Source of the DNA: Deltaproteobacteria bacterium
GTDB lineage: Bacteria > Desulfobacterota > Binatia > UBA9968
Length of the DNA stretch: 37,648 bases
NCBI GenBank assembly: GCA_016210115.1
Contig: JACQUW010000113.1
Coordinates: 1-37,648, forward strand
Direction: 5' to 3'
Position 1 is the first letter of the stretch. The number at the start of each line of letters is the position of its first letter. Both the position numbers and the translations under genes were made by a program. The notes below the pieces were generated by a model. The model did no database searches and was not told the origin of the DNA. It saw only the letters and a program-made list of their open reading frames with translations. This document shows, piece after piece, positions 9,271 to 18,253 of this stretch.

Positions 9271-9559
9271 TGCGGACAAGTATGTAAGGATCGAGGTGCT
9301 CGTTAAGCAAGTCGCTCCTTCCCCGGGTGATCGGTACCTTTGCGAGCTTTAGCGTCTGCGGTCCCTGATATTCTCCGGAACGGATTTGTGAAAGAGGCGA
9401 TTAGTTCAGTCAACGGCGCGTCGGTCAGGGCGCGAATAGGCGAGATGAGTGGAGTAGGACAATGCACCTTTGTCAGCATGATCTTGCTCTTAGCTCAATT
9501 TCCGGCTTTTACCTTGAACAGCCACTTCGGAACCGGATGCGAATAAGAGAGGGACTATT
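9271..9559. other. Intergenic stretch without a supported gene
   Basis: This 289-bp gap between two binding-protein genes has only a 68-codon plus-strand frame (9340-9546). That frame has no convincing ribosome-binding site and no recognisable domain. No clear terminator hairpin with a T-tract was found. A promoter for the downstream gene cluster could lie here, but no consensus stands out. Confidence 0.5.
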
Positions 9560-10549
9560 ATGGTTCTCGTGAGCTTTGTATTGTTGTTTTTAGCGCAATT
9601 TCTGGCGGTGCTCTGCCCTTCCTACGCGCTGGCATCTCCGCAGAAGATCGTCATTGCTTTTGCTGATTTCAGCGAGCGGAGCGGACTTTTGTTCGTCGCG
9701 AAAGATCAGCGATTCTTCGAAGAGCAAGGGCTCGACGCTCAGATCGTGCAGGTGCGGAGCGGACCGATCGCTTTATCCGCGTTGGCTTCCGCTGATGCTC
9801 AATACTATTCCGCTCCTGCATCGGGCGCGACTCTTGGAGCGGTCGCGGGAGGCCTGGACCTGGTCTTTGTTGCCGGAGTGATCAATAAGCTTGACGGATA
9901 CTTTGTGGTCAATTCGAAAATCAAAACTCCGGCTGACCTTAAAGGGAAAGTTCTCGGGGTCCAAAGTATCGGCGGCGGAATCTGGATGTTTACCATGATG
10001 GCGCTCGATCACTGGGGACTCAATCCCGAGCGGGACAAGATACAGTTCAGAGTCATTGGCGACCAATCGGTCATCGCTCAAGCCATGACCACCGGAATCA
10101 TTGACGGGTCTTTGTTGGGATTCACCTTTGCCCGAATGGTTGAGCGGCACGGTTACCGTCTTTTGGCGGATCTCCCCAAGGCTAATGTCCCTTATCAACA
10201 TCAGGGGCTCCTGGCGCGCAAGAGCTTCGTGGACGCTTCCCCTGAGACAACCGAGAAAACCCTAAGGGCATTAACCAAGGCCGTTACGTTCATTCAGGAG
10301 CCCGCGAACAAGCAGGCGGTGTTGCCTACATTGGGCAAATGGCTGCGCCTGCCGAAACTTCAGGGCGCCGAGGATCTATATGACCGGATGAAGATTTTAT
10401 ACGAGCGGCGGCTCGCGCCCACCCGAGAGGGGCTGCAAAACGCTATTCGGGTTCTGGGCAAGGTCAATCCGAAGATCGGTGGACTGAAGGTTGAGGATCT
10501 TGTTGACGAGAGAGCTGTAAGAAGGCTGGAGCAGCAGGGCTCATTTTGA
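9560..10549 (+). CDS. NMT1/TauA-like ABC substrate-binding protein 4
   Basis: Predicted periplasmic binding protein, 329 residues. It has a hydrophobic signal sequence ending near YALASP and a mature start KIVIAFADFSERSGLLFVAK. The paralogue signature GVQSIGGGIWMFTM is present, followed by LDHWGLNPERDKI and, near the C terminus, KIGGLKVEDLVDERAVRRLE. It is closest by eye to the binding protein at 14713: both have the FSERxxLLFVA-type opening and the VDERxVRxLEQ ending. The ATG follows AGAGAGGG. The stop overlaps the upstream extension of the molybdoenzyme frame, so the two are likely cotranscribed. Confidence 0.88.
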   Translation: MVLVSFVLLFLAQFLAVLCPSYALASPQKIVIAFADFSERSGLLFVAKDQRFFEEQGLDAQIVQVRSGPIALSALASADAQYYSAPASGATLGAVAGGLDLVFVAGVINKLDGYFVVNSKIKTPADLKGKVLGVQSIGGGIWMFTMMALDHWGLNPERDKIQFRVIGDQSVIAQAMTTGIIDGSLLGFTFARMVERHGYRLLADLPKANVPYQHQGLLARKSFVDASPETTEKTLRALTKAVTFIQEPANKQAVLPTLGKWLRLPKLQGAEDLYDRMKILYERRLAPTREGLQNAIRVLGKVNPKIGGLKVEDLVDERAVRRLEQQGSF

Positions 10550-10611
10550 AAGCGTTGGGGAGGAGCAGTTGGGAGACCAACAAGCTCAGGAGAAGGGAGA
10601 GAGGTGAAGCG

Positions 10612-13206
10612 ATGATCGAATTTCGCGGAGAAGCGCCACTCTCTCGACCGAATGAGGATGTCTGGATCCCGAGCGTTTGCCGTATCTGTTCCAATTGTTG
10701 CGGGATTAAGGTCCACCGTAAAAACGGCATTGTCGTTAAGATAGAAGGCCTGCCTGATAACCCGCATAACAACGGCCGGATGTGCGGCAAGGGAATGGCC
10801 GCAATCATGAGCATGTACGATCCGGCCCGACCGAAAACTCCGTTGATACGGACAAACCCCGATAAGGGGCTACCCATTGACCCGGGATGGCGCGAGGCGA
10901 CCTGGGATCAGGCCATGGAACTGGTCGTTTCTAAGCTAAAGAAGGTGATTGCGGAGGACCCGCGTAAAGTAGTCATTCTGCGTGGCGTTGGGGAGCCGGA
11001 CTGGGTGGGGAGTTGTGTCGCAGCTTTCGCGAAAACGATAGGCACTCCGAACTTCGCGGGCGGCCCGTTCTTCGCAACCCACGTGGATGCCTGCTATTTG
11101 ATTAACGGCACCATGCACGTTGAGATCGACGTGCCTCGCTGCCGTTACCTGCTTCTCTTCGGCTCCCAGAGAGGCGGCGTTGTTAACCATGATGCGATGC
11201 GGGCGGCGAAGGACATCGCCGATGCACTGGGACGGGGCATGAAGCTGGTCGTGATCGATCCGATATGCTCGCCGATGGCTTCAAAGGCCGACGAATGGAT
11301 ACCCATCCGGCCGGGCACCGATGGCGCCCTGGCCTTATCGATGTTGCATGTTCTTCTGAACGAGCTGGCAATCTTTGACCGTGAATTCCTTCGGACACAA
11401 ACCAATGCTGCCTATCTCGTTAACGCCGGCGGTCGCTACGCGCGTGACGAGCAAACTGGGAAGCCATTGATTTGGGACGAGAACTCCAAGCAGCCGCGCG
11501 CCTTTGATGAGCCAAGCTCCCCTGCTCTTGAGGGTAAATTCGAGATTGGTGGCCGTTCTTGCGAGCCTGCTTTCTCCAGGCTGAAGGAACATCTCAAGCG
11601 TTATGTCCCGGAAGACGTAACCCGAATCACTACGGTGCCGGCTGAGCGCATACGCCGGCTGGCGCGTGAATTCGGCGAGGCGGCAAGCATCGGCAGCACG
11701 ACCATGATCGAAGGCAGATCCTTGCCGTTTCGTCCCGTTGCAGCGTTCTGTGACAGCCGTGGGCTTTCCTCACATCAATTCGGCATGTGGGCCTCCATGA
11801 ACGTTCATATGCTCAATATCGTATTGGGAGCTCTCGATGTTCCTGGAGGCAGCCTGAGCACTAATATCTTAGGGCCGGGTGAACGATTGCGCGTCGAAGA
11901 GAGCGAAGAGGGGCTGGTGGTCGGGCCCGGCGATGTCCGCTCCTATCCGCCACGCCGGCCAGAGCTTCCACAGACCGTCAATTTCCGGGAGCTGCTTCCG
12001 ACGGGCCGCGCCATGGGCACAATCATGATGGGGCTGAGTCTCGTTCAACATCCTCAACTGTTGCCCTACCAGCCGGAAATCCTCATCCTGAACAACTTCA
12101 ACATGATGATGTCCGGAGTGGACCCGGCGATGCTGGCGCAGGCTTTGAAGAAATTCCGGTTCATTGTTTTCTTGGGGGATAAGCTCTCCGAGACGGCTGA
12201 GTTCGCCGATGTCGTTCTGCCTCTGCGCCAGCATGCTCAGAGGCTGGATTTTCCGATGAACTCTATGCGTGGCTGGGTGAACGGCGATCAATGGTACTAC
12301 ACGCTGCGGCAGCCTGTGCTTGAGGACGAGACTGCGGCAAAGCATCCTGTCGAGGTTTACATGGAATTCGCCCGGCGGCTGGGCCATATGGATGAGTTCG
12401 TCGCCGCCTTTAGCTCTGGTCTGGGTTTAAAGGAGCCATACCGGCTGGAAACGGGTCGGAGCTATTCCGTGGAAGAGATCATTGACCGTGAGATAAAGTC
12501 CACCCTTGGCTCCGAGTATGGGATCGAGAGGCTTCGGAAGAGTGGTTTTGTCGCGTTTCCCCGAACACTGGCAGAGAGATTTCCACGGGCGGTCAAGAAA
12601 CTGCCGCGCACGCACCTTTACTTTGAATTTCTTATTGAAACGGGCCAGCAGCTCGATAGGGTTGCCGCAGAAGCCGGGCTTGCCTTGGACACCCGAGGAT
12701 TTCAAGCTTTGCCCTGCTGGTACCCGTGCGCGGCGCAGGAACATGCCCCGCAGGAGTATGACCTCATCGCGGTGAACTACAAGCTCCCATTTCATAGCTA
12801 TAATATGACTCAGGACAACCCCTGGCTTGCCGAGCTTGCAGAGCGACACCCCTATGCTTACAACGTCCTGATCAATACAAAGACTGCGGCCAAAAACGCG
12901 ATTGAAGATGGAGATTCCATCTGGCTGGAGACGGCACGAGGAGTCAGGGTGCGGGGGATTGCCAAGGTCTCGCAGTGCATCCATCCTGAAGTGATCGGGA
13001 TAGCATCCTGCTTTGGCCAGTGGGGGCGAGCGCGAAGCGTGGGGCGCCACCGAGGCATTCACTTTAACTCACTTCTGCCTTACGGCGTGAGCCAGATTGA
13101 CACGATGGCCGGTCTCATGGATGCGTGCGTGAAGGTGAGGATAGAAAAGGAGCGCCCCGAGGCTCTGGCCGGCCGCGGCGCGCAACGGTTCGGTTTGGGA
13201 TCGTAG
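10612..13206 (+). CDS. Molybdopterin oxidoreductase with N-terminal 4Fe-4S motif (DMSO reductase family)
   Basis: Predicted bis-MGD molybdenum (or tungsten) oxidoreductase large subunit. From the preferred ATG (after GAGAGGTGAAG) it has 864 residues; an in-frame TTG at 10546 would overlap the previous stop. The N terminus carries C23-x2-C26-x3-C30-x27-C58, the 4Fe-4S motif of formate dehydrogenase and nitrate reductase relatives. C161 in HVDACYLING may be the protein ligand to the metal (inference). The body contains LGDKLSETAEFADVVLPL-type cofactor-domain sequence, and the last 130 residues look like the molybdopterin-dinucleotide-binding domain. There is no Tat twin-arginine signal, so it is probably cytoplasmic. 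No electron-transfer subunit is adjacent. A hydroxylation, dehydroxylation or transhydroxylation role beside UbiD 3 is plausible. Confidence 0.9.
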   Translation: MIEFRGEAPLSRPNEDVWIPSVCRICSNCCGIKVHRKNGIVVKIEGLPDNPHNNGRMCGKGMAAIMSMYDPARPKTPLIRTNPDKGLPIDPGWREATWDQAMELVVSKLKKVIAEDPRKVVILRGVGEPDWVGSCVAAFAKTIGTPNFAGGPFFATHVDACYLINGTMHVEIDVPRCRYLLLFGSQRGGVVNHDAMRAAKDIADALGRGMKLVVIDPICSPMASKADEWIPIRPGTDGALALSMLHVLLNELAIFDREFLRTQTNAAYLVNAGGRYARDEQTGKPLIWDENSKQPRAFDEPSSPALEGKFEIGGRSCEPAFSRLKEHLKRYVPEDVTRITTVPAERIRRLAREFGEAASIGSTTMIEGRSLPFRPVAAFCDSRGLSSHQFGMWASMNVHMLNIVLGALDVPGGSLSTNILGPGERLRVEESEEGLVVGPGDVRSYPPRRPELPQTVNFRELLPTGRAMGTIMMGLSLVQHPQLLPYQPEILILNNFNMMMSGVDPAMLAQALKKFRFIVFLGDKLSETAEFADVVLPLRQHAQRLDFPMNSMRGWVNGDQWYYTLRQPVLEDETAAKHPVEVYMEFARRLGHMDEFVAAFSSGLGLKEPYRLETGRSYSVEEIIDREIKSTLGSEYGIERLRKSGFVAFPRTLAERFPRAVKKLPRTHLYFEFLIETGQQLDRVAAEAGLALDTRGFQALPCWYPCAAQEHAPQEYDLIAVNYKLPFHSYNMTQDNPWLAELAERHPYAYNVLINTKTAAKNAIEDGDSIWLETARGVRVRGIAKVSQCIHPEVIGIASCFGQWGRARSVGRHRGIHFNSLLPYGVSQIDTMAGLMDACVKVRIEKERPEALAGRGAQRFGLGS

Positions 13207-13237
13207 GTACGGGCCAAGTATCGCAGGAGAGCCCAGT

Positions 13238-14716
13238 ATGGGATACGGAGATTTAAGAGACTGGTTGGATCAAGTAGACAGATTCGGCGAGGTCTTGCGT
13301 CTTGACGGCGCGAGCTGGAATCTCGAGATGGGTGGGCTCTGCGAAATCGTTGTCCACGAGGCAAACAACAACCCTCCTCTTCTTCTCTTCGACGAGATCC
13401 CCGATTACCCGAAAGGCACGCGCTCCCTGTTCGGGCTGCTGTGCTCGGTAAAAAGGCTTGCCTTGACTGCTGGGTTGCCGCTTCAGTACCCAAGCCTGAT
13501 GGATTTCGTCCGCGCTTTTCATTCCAAGTTGCGAACTCTTGAGGCCATTCCTGCGGTCGCGGTGGAAGACGGGCCCGTGGCGCAGAACGTTATGGAAGGC
13601 GAAGAGGTCGACCTGTACCGTTTTCCGGTGCCCTTTCACCATGAATTGGACGGCGGAAGATACTTTGGGACCGCGCACGCAGTGATCACCCGCCATCCAG
13701 AGGACGGATGGCACAATCTCGGAACGTACCGTTGTATGGTCCATGACAAGAAAACCTTGGGCCTCCATATCTCGGGGGGAAAACACGGGCGTATTCACCG
13801 CGACATGTATTTTGAACGGGGCGAGCCGATGAAGGTTGCCGTAGCAGCGGGACTGGATCCCGCCATCTACCTTTCCGCATCTCTGGAGGTTCCGTGGGGA
13901 TTATCAGAGTACGATTATGCGGGGGGCCTGAAAGGAGAGCCGGTCCAAATTATGCGTGGCCCTTACACGGGCCTCCCCATTCCAGCCACCGCAGAGATTG
14001 TCGTGGAGGGTGACTGTTATCCCGGGGAGCTCAAAAATGAAGGACCCTTCGGCGAATGGGCCGGCTACTACGCCAACCGAGGACTCGAGTCGGTGCCTGA
14101 GCCCGTCATCCATGTGAAGCGGATTATGCACCGCACAGATCCGATCCTTACATGTGCCCAGCCCGCCAGGCCGCCTCATGAATACTCTTTTCCGCGCACC
14201 ATCATCCGGTCGGGTCTAGTCTGGAATGAGCTTGAGAAGGCCGGCGTCCCGGATATCAAAGGCGTTTGGTGCCACGAGGCGGGAGGGAGCCGTCTCTTTA
14301 CCGTCGTTTCCATCACCCAGCGTTATCCCGGGCATGCCCGGCAGGCCGGGATTCTCGCTTCGCAGGTCCACAGCGGCGCATACGTTGGAAGATACGTCGT
14401 CGTCGTCGATGAGGACATCGACCCATCCAATACCTATGATGTCCTCTGGGCGATCGCCACGCGTTCCGAGCCAGTACGCTCGGTTGAAATCCTGCGCCGC
14501 GGCTGGTCGAGCTCAGCCGATCCCGCGTTACCGCCGGATGAAAAACTTTTTAACTCCCGGTGCATTATTGATGCGTGCAAGCCATACGAATGGAAAGACA
14601 GATTCTATCCGGTGGCCGAGACCAGCAAAGAGCTTCGCGCCAGCCTGCTGCAAAAATGGGGCGAGAAGTTATTCAAGGATCAAAAGTATGTTTTATTGCC
14701 TAAGGAGTTCAAATGA
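13238..14716 (+). CDS. UbiD-family (prenyl-FMN dependent) decarboxylase 3
   Basis: Third UbiD-like decarboxylase, 492 residues, more divergent than the pair at 211 and 6730. It starts at GYGDLRDWLDQVDRFGEV without the eight or so extra N-terminal residues of the others. The cofactor and metal set is intact: N160, R165, H177, E257 and the catalytic E268/E273 pair in EGPFGEW. The loop after GLHIS is SGGKHGRIHRD rather than MSPGRHGRTM, and the C-terminal tail is extended (FKDQKYVLLPKEFK), so substrate preference may differ. It begins 31 bp after the molybdoenzyme and overlaps the next gene by 4 bp (ATGA), strong evidence of translational coupling to a binding protein. Confidence 0.93.
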   Translation: MGYGDLRDWLDQVDRFGEVLRLDGASWNLEMGGLCEIVVHEANNNPPLLLFDEIPDYPKGTRSLFGLLCSVKRLALTAGLPLQYPSLMDFVRAFHSKLRTLEAIPAVAVEDGPVAQNVMEGEEVDLYRFPVPFHHELDGGRYFGTAHAVITRHPEDGWHNLGTYRCMVHDKKTLGLHISGGKHGRIHRDMYFERGEPMKVAVAAGLDPAIYLSASLEVPWGLSEYDYAGGLKGEPVQIMRGPYTGLPIPATAEIVVEGDCYPGELKNEGPFGEWAGYYANRGLESVPEPVIHVKRIMHRTDPILTCAQPARPPHEYSFPRTIIRSGLVWNELEKAGVPDIKGVWCHEAGGSRLFTVVSITQRYPGHARQAGILASQVHSGAYVGRYVVVVDEDIDPSNTYDVLWAIATRSEPVRSVEILRRGWSSSADPALPPDEKLFNSRCIIDACKPYEWKDRFYPVAETSKELRASLLQKWGEKLFKDQKYVLLPKEFK

Positions 14717-15714
14717 AAAAAGAGGCAGTGCGATTCCTCATAGGAGTTTCCCTTTTTTTCTGGCCGAATCCTTCTTCCTTGAATGCAGCTTCGGCTCCCA
14801 ACCGGGTTGTGATCACGTTTGGGAGTTTCAGCGAAAGGGAGAGCGCTCTTTTCGTCGCTTATGATCAGGGTTTCTTCCGGAAGTATGATTTGGACGCGAA
14901 ACTGGTCCATGTCCGCAGCGGCCCCGTTGCGCTCTCAGCGCTCTCAGCCGGCGAGTCTCATTTTTATAATGGCTCAGCTACCGGCTCCACATTGGGCGCG
15001 ATTGCCGGAGGGCTCGATGCCGTCTTCATCGCCGGCTTAATAAACAAGCTTTCAGGAGCCTTTGTGGTTAACCCTACAATCAGGAGCCCTGCGGATATCA
15101 AGGGCAAGAATATCGGTGTCCAGAGCATGGGAGGAGGCATATGGATGTTCACCATGCTGGCCTTCGATCATTGGAGGCTCGATCCGAAGCGAGACAATAT
15201 CAAATTCAGGGTTATAGGCGATGAGGCGGTGCTTGCCCAGTCGATTGTCACACAGGTGATAGACGGGTCCTATTTAGGCTACACCTTTGCTTCTATTCTC
15301 GAGCGCCAGGGGTTTCGCGCGCTTGCCGATCTCGCCAAGCTCGGGATTCCGTACCAGGGAACGGGTATCATCGCGAGACGGAGCTTCCTTAATGCTTCGC
15401 CCGAGATTGCCGAAAAGGTTCTCAGCGCCCTTACGGAGGCTATCGCGTTTATTTTGGAGCCGGCCAACAAGGCGGCAGTGATGAGGAGTATGGCCAAGGG
15501 ACTTCGTCTGTCGCGCGTCGAAGAGGCGGCGGAAGGATATGAAAGGGCAGTCACGCTATATGAGCGTCGCATATTTCCAAATGTGGACGGGATACGCAAC
15601 ACGATCCGGCTCCTGGCGACGGTGAATGAAAAAATCGGTCGTATTAAGACCGAGGATCTCGTTGATGAGCGGTTTGTAAGGAAATTGGAGCAGAGGGGTT
15701 TTTTTGGCAAGTGA
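14713..15714 (+). CDS. NMT1/TauA-like ABC substrate-binding protein 5
   Basis: Predicted secreted binding protein, 333 residues. Its start overlaps the UbiD 3 stop by ATGA and has AAGGAG inside the end of that gene. The signal peptide (VRFLIGVSLFFWPNPSSLNA) precedes the mature strand RVVITFGSFSERESALFVA. It carries GVQSMGGGIWMFTM and the C-terminal VDERFVRKLEQRGFF block, and by eye is the closest paralogue of the protein at 9560. Translational coupling with UbiD 3 suggests that ligand binding and decarboxylation concern the same or related compounds (inference). Confidence 0.88.
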   Translation: MKKEAVRFLIGVSLFFWPNPSSLNAASAPNRVVITFGSFSERESALFVAYDQGFFRKYDLDAKLVHVRSGPVALSALSAGESHFYNGSATGSTLGAIAGGLDAVFIAGLINKLSGAFVVNPTIRSPADIKGKNIGVQSMGGGIWMFTMLAFDHWRLDPKRDNIKFRVIGDEAVLAQSIVTQVIDGSYLGYTFASILERQGFRALADLAKLGIPYQGTGIIARRSFLNASPEIAEKVLSALTEAIAFILEPANKAAVMRSMAKGLRLSRVEEAAEGYERAVTLYERRIFPNVDGIRNTIRLLATVNEKIGRIKTEDLVDERFVRKLEQRGFFGK

Positions 15715-15775
15715 GAACGTCTGCAAGACCGCCAGCCGTGAAGATAATTCGTGGCGAAAAAAAAGGAGCTACGAT

Positions 15776-16807
15776 ATGGCGCGAGAATGGATAAACCTTA
15801 AGAAACTCTTTTTAGGCTCTGCGGTTTTCTTTCTATTAAGTGGAGCCGCCTTTTTGGCCCGTGCGGCGGAGCTGCCGCTGGTCCGCATCGCCCACGGCGC
15901 TTTTAATGAAAAAATCGCCGCGCTTTGGGTCGGTGTGGAGCAGGGTTTTTTCCGTAAGCACGGCGTGGAGGTCGAAGTCATCAATATCCGCACCGGCCCA
16001 CAGACCATGGCGGCTCTAGCCTCCGGGGACATTCTTTTGGCGTATGCAAGCCCGGGAGGAGTCCTGGGCGCCGTCGCGGGAGGGATGGACGTTGTTTTTC
16101 TAGCCGGCGTGGTTAACCATGCCGACGGGGATTTTGTCGTGGCCCCTAATATTAAAAGAGGTGAAGACCTCAGGGGAAAAAGAGTCGGTGTGCAGAGCAT
16201 TGGGGGCGGAATTTGGACCTTCGCGATGTTGGCTCTTGAGCACCTGGGACTCGAACCCACGCGGGACAACATTCAATTGATGATTGTAGGTGACCAGGGT
16301 GTTCTAACGCAAGCTCTGGCAGCCGGAAGGATCGAGGGAGCCCCCTTGGGTTATACTTTTAGCGGTCTTGCCCAGGCGAAGGGATTTCGGGTTCTCCTGG
16401 ACTTGGGAAAAGTTCAGATCCCCTATCAGGGCTTGTCTCTCGTTACGCAGCGCTCCTACCTTAAAAAGAATCCGCAGGTCGTCGATGCCGTTTTGAGAGG
16501 GACGCTCGAGTCCGTCGCCTTTATCCACCGTCCTGCGAACAGGGAAGCGGTGCTGAGGTCTCTGGCCAAGAATCTGAGACTCAGAAGCATTCAGGAAGCG
16601 GAAAGCGGGTATAAGGTCCTTGAATGGCTTTACAGCCTGGATATCAAGCCCAGTGTGAAAGGATTAGAAACGATGCATCGCCTGCTGGTGATGAACAATC
16701 CGAAGATGAAAGGAATCAGGGTTGGAGACGTGGTCGATGAGACCGCGGTCCAGCGCGTGGAGAAGACGGATTTTTATCGGGATCTTGTGGCGCAGGCAAA
16801 GAGGTGA
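15776..16807 (+). CDS. NMT1/TauA-like ABC substrate-binding protein 6
   Basis: Predicted periplasmic binding protein, 343 residues from the ATG at 15776, which follows AAGGAG at good distance. An upstream in-frame TTG at 15704 inside the previous gene is less likely. The signal peptide (LFLGSAVFFLLSGAAFLARA) is followed by LPLVRIAHGAFNEKIAALWV. It has GVQSIGGGIWTFAM, LGLEPTRDNIQ and a C terminus ending VEKTDFYRDLVAQAKR. It is the last plus-strand gene of the catabolic island. A convergent binding-protein gene faces it across a 79-bp gap that contains a 7-bp inverted repeat (TTCCGGT 16847-16853 / ACCGGAA 16879-16885) but no T-tract. Confidence 0.88.
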   Translation: MAREWINLKKLFLGSAVFFLLSGAAFLARAAELPLVRIAHGAFNEKIAALWVGVEQGFFRKHGVEVEVINIRTGPQTMAALASGDILLAYASPGGVLGAVAGGMDVVFLAGVVNHADGDFVVAPNIKRGEDLRGKRVGVQSIGGGIWTFAMLALEHLGLEPTRDNIQLMIVGDQGVLTQALAAGRIEGAPLGYTFSGLAQAKGFRVLLDLGKVQIPYQGLSLVTQRSYLKKNPQVVDAVLRGTLESVAFIHRPANREAVLRSLAKNLRLRSIQEAESGYKVLEWLYSLDIKPSVKGLETMHRLLVMNNPKMKGIRVGDVVDETAVQRVEKTDFYRDLVAQAKR

Positions 16808-16886
16808 AGTGATTGATAGAGTGAGTGAGGCGATAGTGATAGGAACTTCCGGTGACAAAGGGTTCTTTTGGCAACGCAACCGGAAT

Positions 16887-17837
16887 TCACCTGCCTGATT
16901 CCTGAAGGATCTGCCGCACCAAAGTAAAATCGCTCAAGTCGCGCGGTTTGGCGGCTATCTTCATCTTCGTTTGCTCGGCGATGCGGTTGATTTCGATCTG
17001 CACCTCTTGATCGGTGAGCCAAAGGGTCGGATTGAGCGTTTCCATCAGGGCCTCGTAGATCGCTTCAGACATGTCACGTTCCATGCGGTACTGGCGCGCG
17101 ATGAATTGCACCATTTCCGCTTTGCGAGCTTTTGCAAATTCCACCGCCTTGACGACGGCGCCAATCGCGCGGCGAAGCTTTTGCGGCTCGCGTTCGAGTT
17201 TTTCCTTTGTCGTTACGAGACTCGTGGTTGGCGATACAGTTATGAAATCGCCGGTTCGAATCAAGTCCCGATATCCCTGGCGCTTGGCCAAGACGTTGTA
17301 GGGCGGGGTCAGCGCCACTGCCGGCATGGTGCCTTGTTGCAATGACAAGTAGCCGTTTGCCACGTCGCCCGTAGAAACCAGCTGAACGTCCTTATCGACG
17401 CCGGAAAGTTTTAGCGCTTCGAGCACGTGATAGAATTGTGTGCCCCAGCTGCCGCCGACGCCGATGATCTTGCCGCGTAGGTCCTCGAGCCGCGGAATGT
17501 TCTTCTGCGCGACTATCCACAGGTCAGGTCTCTTGTTCACGTTCAAAACCATTTTGATCGGCGCGCCATTGACCGCCGGGCGCATTGCGGTACCCCCCGC
17601 CGTTATAAAATCGACGCTGCCCGTGACCAGCGCGGCGATGCCTGTATTGGTTCGCATAACGATAACCTCGGCGCGCAAACCTTCGCGGTCGAAAAATCCT
17701 TCTTTTGCCGCCAAGTGAATCGGCCAGGCCGAAAGGCCCGGCGAAGACGGAGCGATGCGGATCTTTTCTTGCGCGGCCGCGTGATGGCAAAATGCCAGAA
17801 CTGAGACCACGATGAAGAGGTTTCGAGTAAGACGCAC
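16887..17837 (-). CDS. NMT1/TauA-like ABC substrate-binding protein 7 (minus strand)
   Basis: Predicted secreted solute-binding protein on the opposite strand. The chosen GTG start at 17837 has an excellent AGAGGTGA five bases upstream and opens on the signal peptide VRLTRNLFIVVSVLAFCHHA, which is cleaved near AAAQE. An in-frame ATG at 17921 would add 28 residues that hide the signal, so it is less likely. The mature domain starts KIRIAPSSPGLSAWPIHLAA. It has GVGGSWGTQFYHVLEALKLS where the plus-strand paralogues have GVQSIGGG, so it belongs to a different subgroup. The ligand is unknown. Its promoter should lie in the 17838-18253 spacer. Confidence 0.85.
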   Translation of the reverse strand: MRLTRNLFIVVSVLAFCHHAAAQEKIRIAPSSPGLSAWPIHLAAKEGFFDREGLRAEVIVMRTNTGIAALVTGSVDFITAGGTAMRPAVNGAPIKMVLNVNKRPDLWIVAQKNIPRLEDLRGKIIGVGGSWGTQFYHVLEALKLSGVDKDVQLVSTGDVANGYLSLQQGTMPAVALTPPYNVLAKRQGYRDLIRTGDFITVSPTTSLVTTKEKLEREPQKLRRAIGAVVKAVEFAKARKAEMVQFIARQYRMERDMSEAIYEALMETLNPTLWLTDQEVQIEINRIAEQTKMKIAAKPRDLSDFTLVRQILQESGR

Positions 17838-18253
17838 AGGCTCACCTCTACCGCGAGCGAATTCCAAAGCCGAGACCCTAAACTGCAGACTCTCACAGGC
17901 CCAGCGGATCCCAGCGGACAATAGCGAAGAGTGGAGCGCTATGTCAACTGAAAGTTGGTTTCAGCGTCTCCTGTAAAATAGCTTTACAGATTGTGGGATT
18001 TAAAAAATCTTCCGTGAAATCCGCCAGTTAGCGCTGGTGAGGTCTCATGACGGAGAGTTGCTGTAAGGTTTCCCGACGTTTTGCGCGGCGCGGCCTCATT
18101 AAAATGCGTTAAAAATTAGCTGGTTAATTCTGGCACGAACATTGCCGCCAAAAGAACCAATGGAGTTTTGGAAGCAAGAAACGGGTGATCGGGGTGCCGG
18201 AGAAAGGTCTGACCAACCTGTGAGTTAAAACCCAAAGAGGAGAAAATCGCAGG
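17838..18253. promoter_or_regulatory. Divergent intergenic region with operator-like inverted repeats
   Basis: This 416-bp spacer separates a minus-strand binding-protein gene from a plus-strand membrane-protein gene, so it should hold both promoters. Two short perfect inverted repeats lie close together: CAACT-GAA-AGTTG at 17945-17957 and CTGTAAA-ATAGC-TTTACAG at 17971-17989. The second has the size and spacing of a dimeric repressor site. AT-rich stretches follow (17998-18015 and 18098-18125). I could not fix a -35/-10 pair with confidence, and no protein is supported in the spacer. Confidence 0.4.

Noticed and set aside
9340..9546. A 68-residue plus-strand frame between two binding-protein genes
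   Set aside because: No ribosome-binding site, no family resemblance and no conserved motif; its short hydrophobic tail is not enough to call a gene.
16847..16885. Inverted repeat TTCCGGT/ACCGGAA between convergent genes considered as a bidirectional terminator
   Set aside because: The loop of 25 bases is long, the stem only 7 bp, and there is no T-tract on either side.
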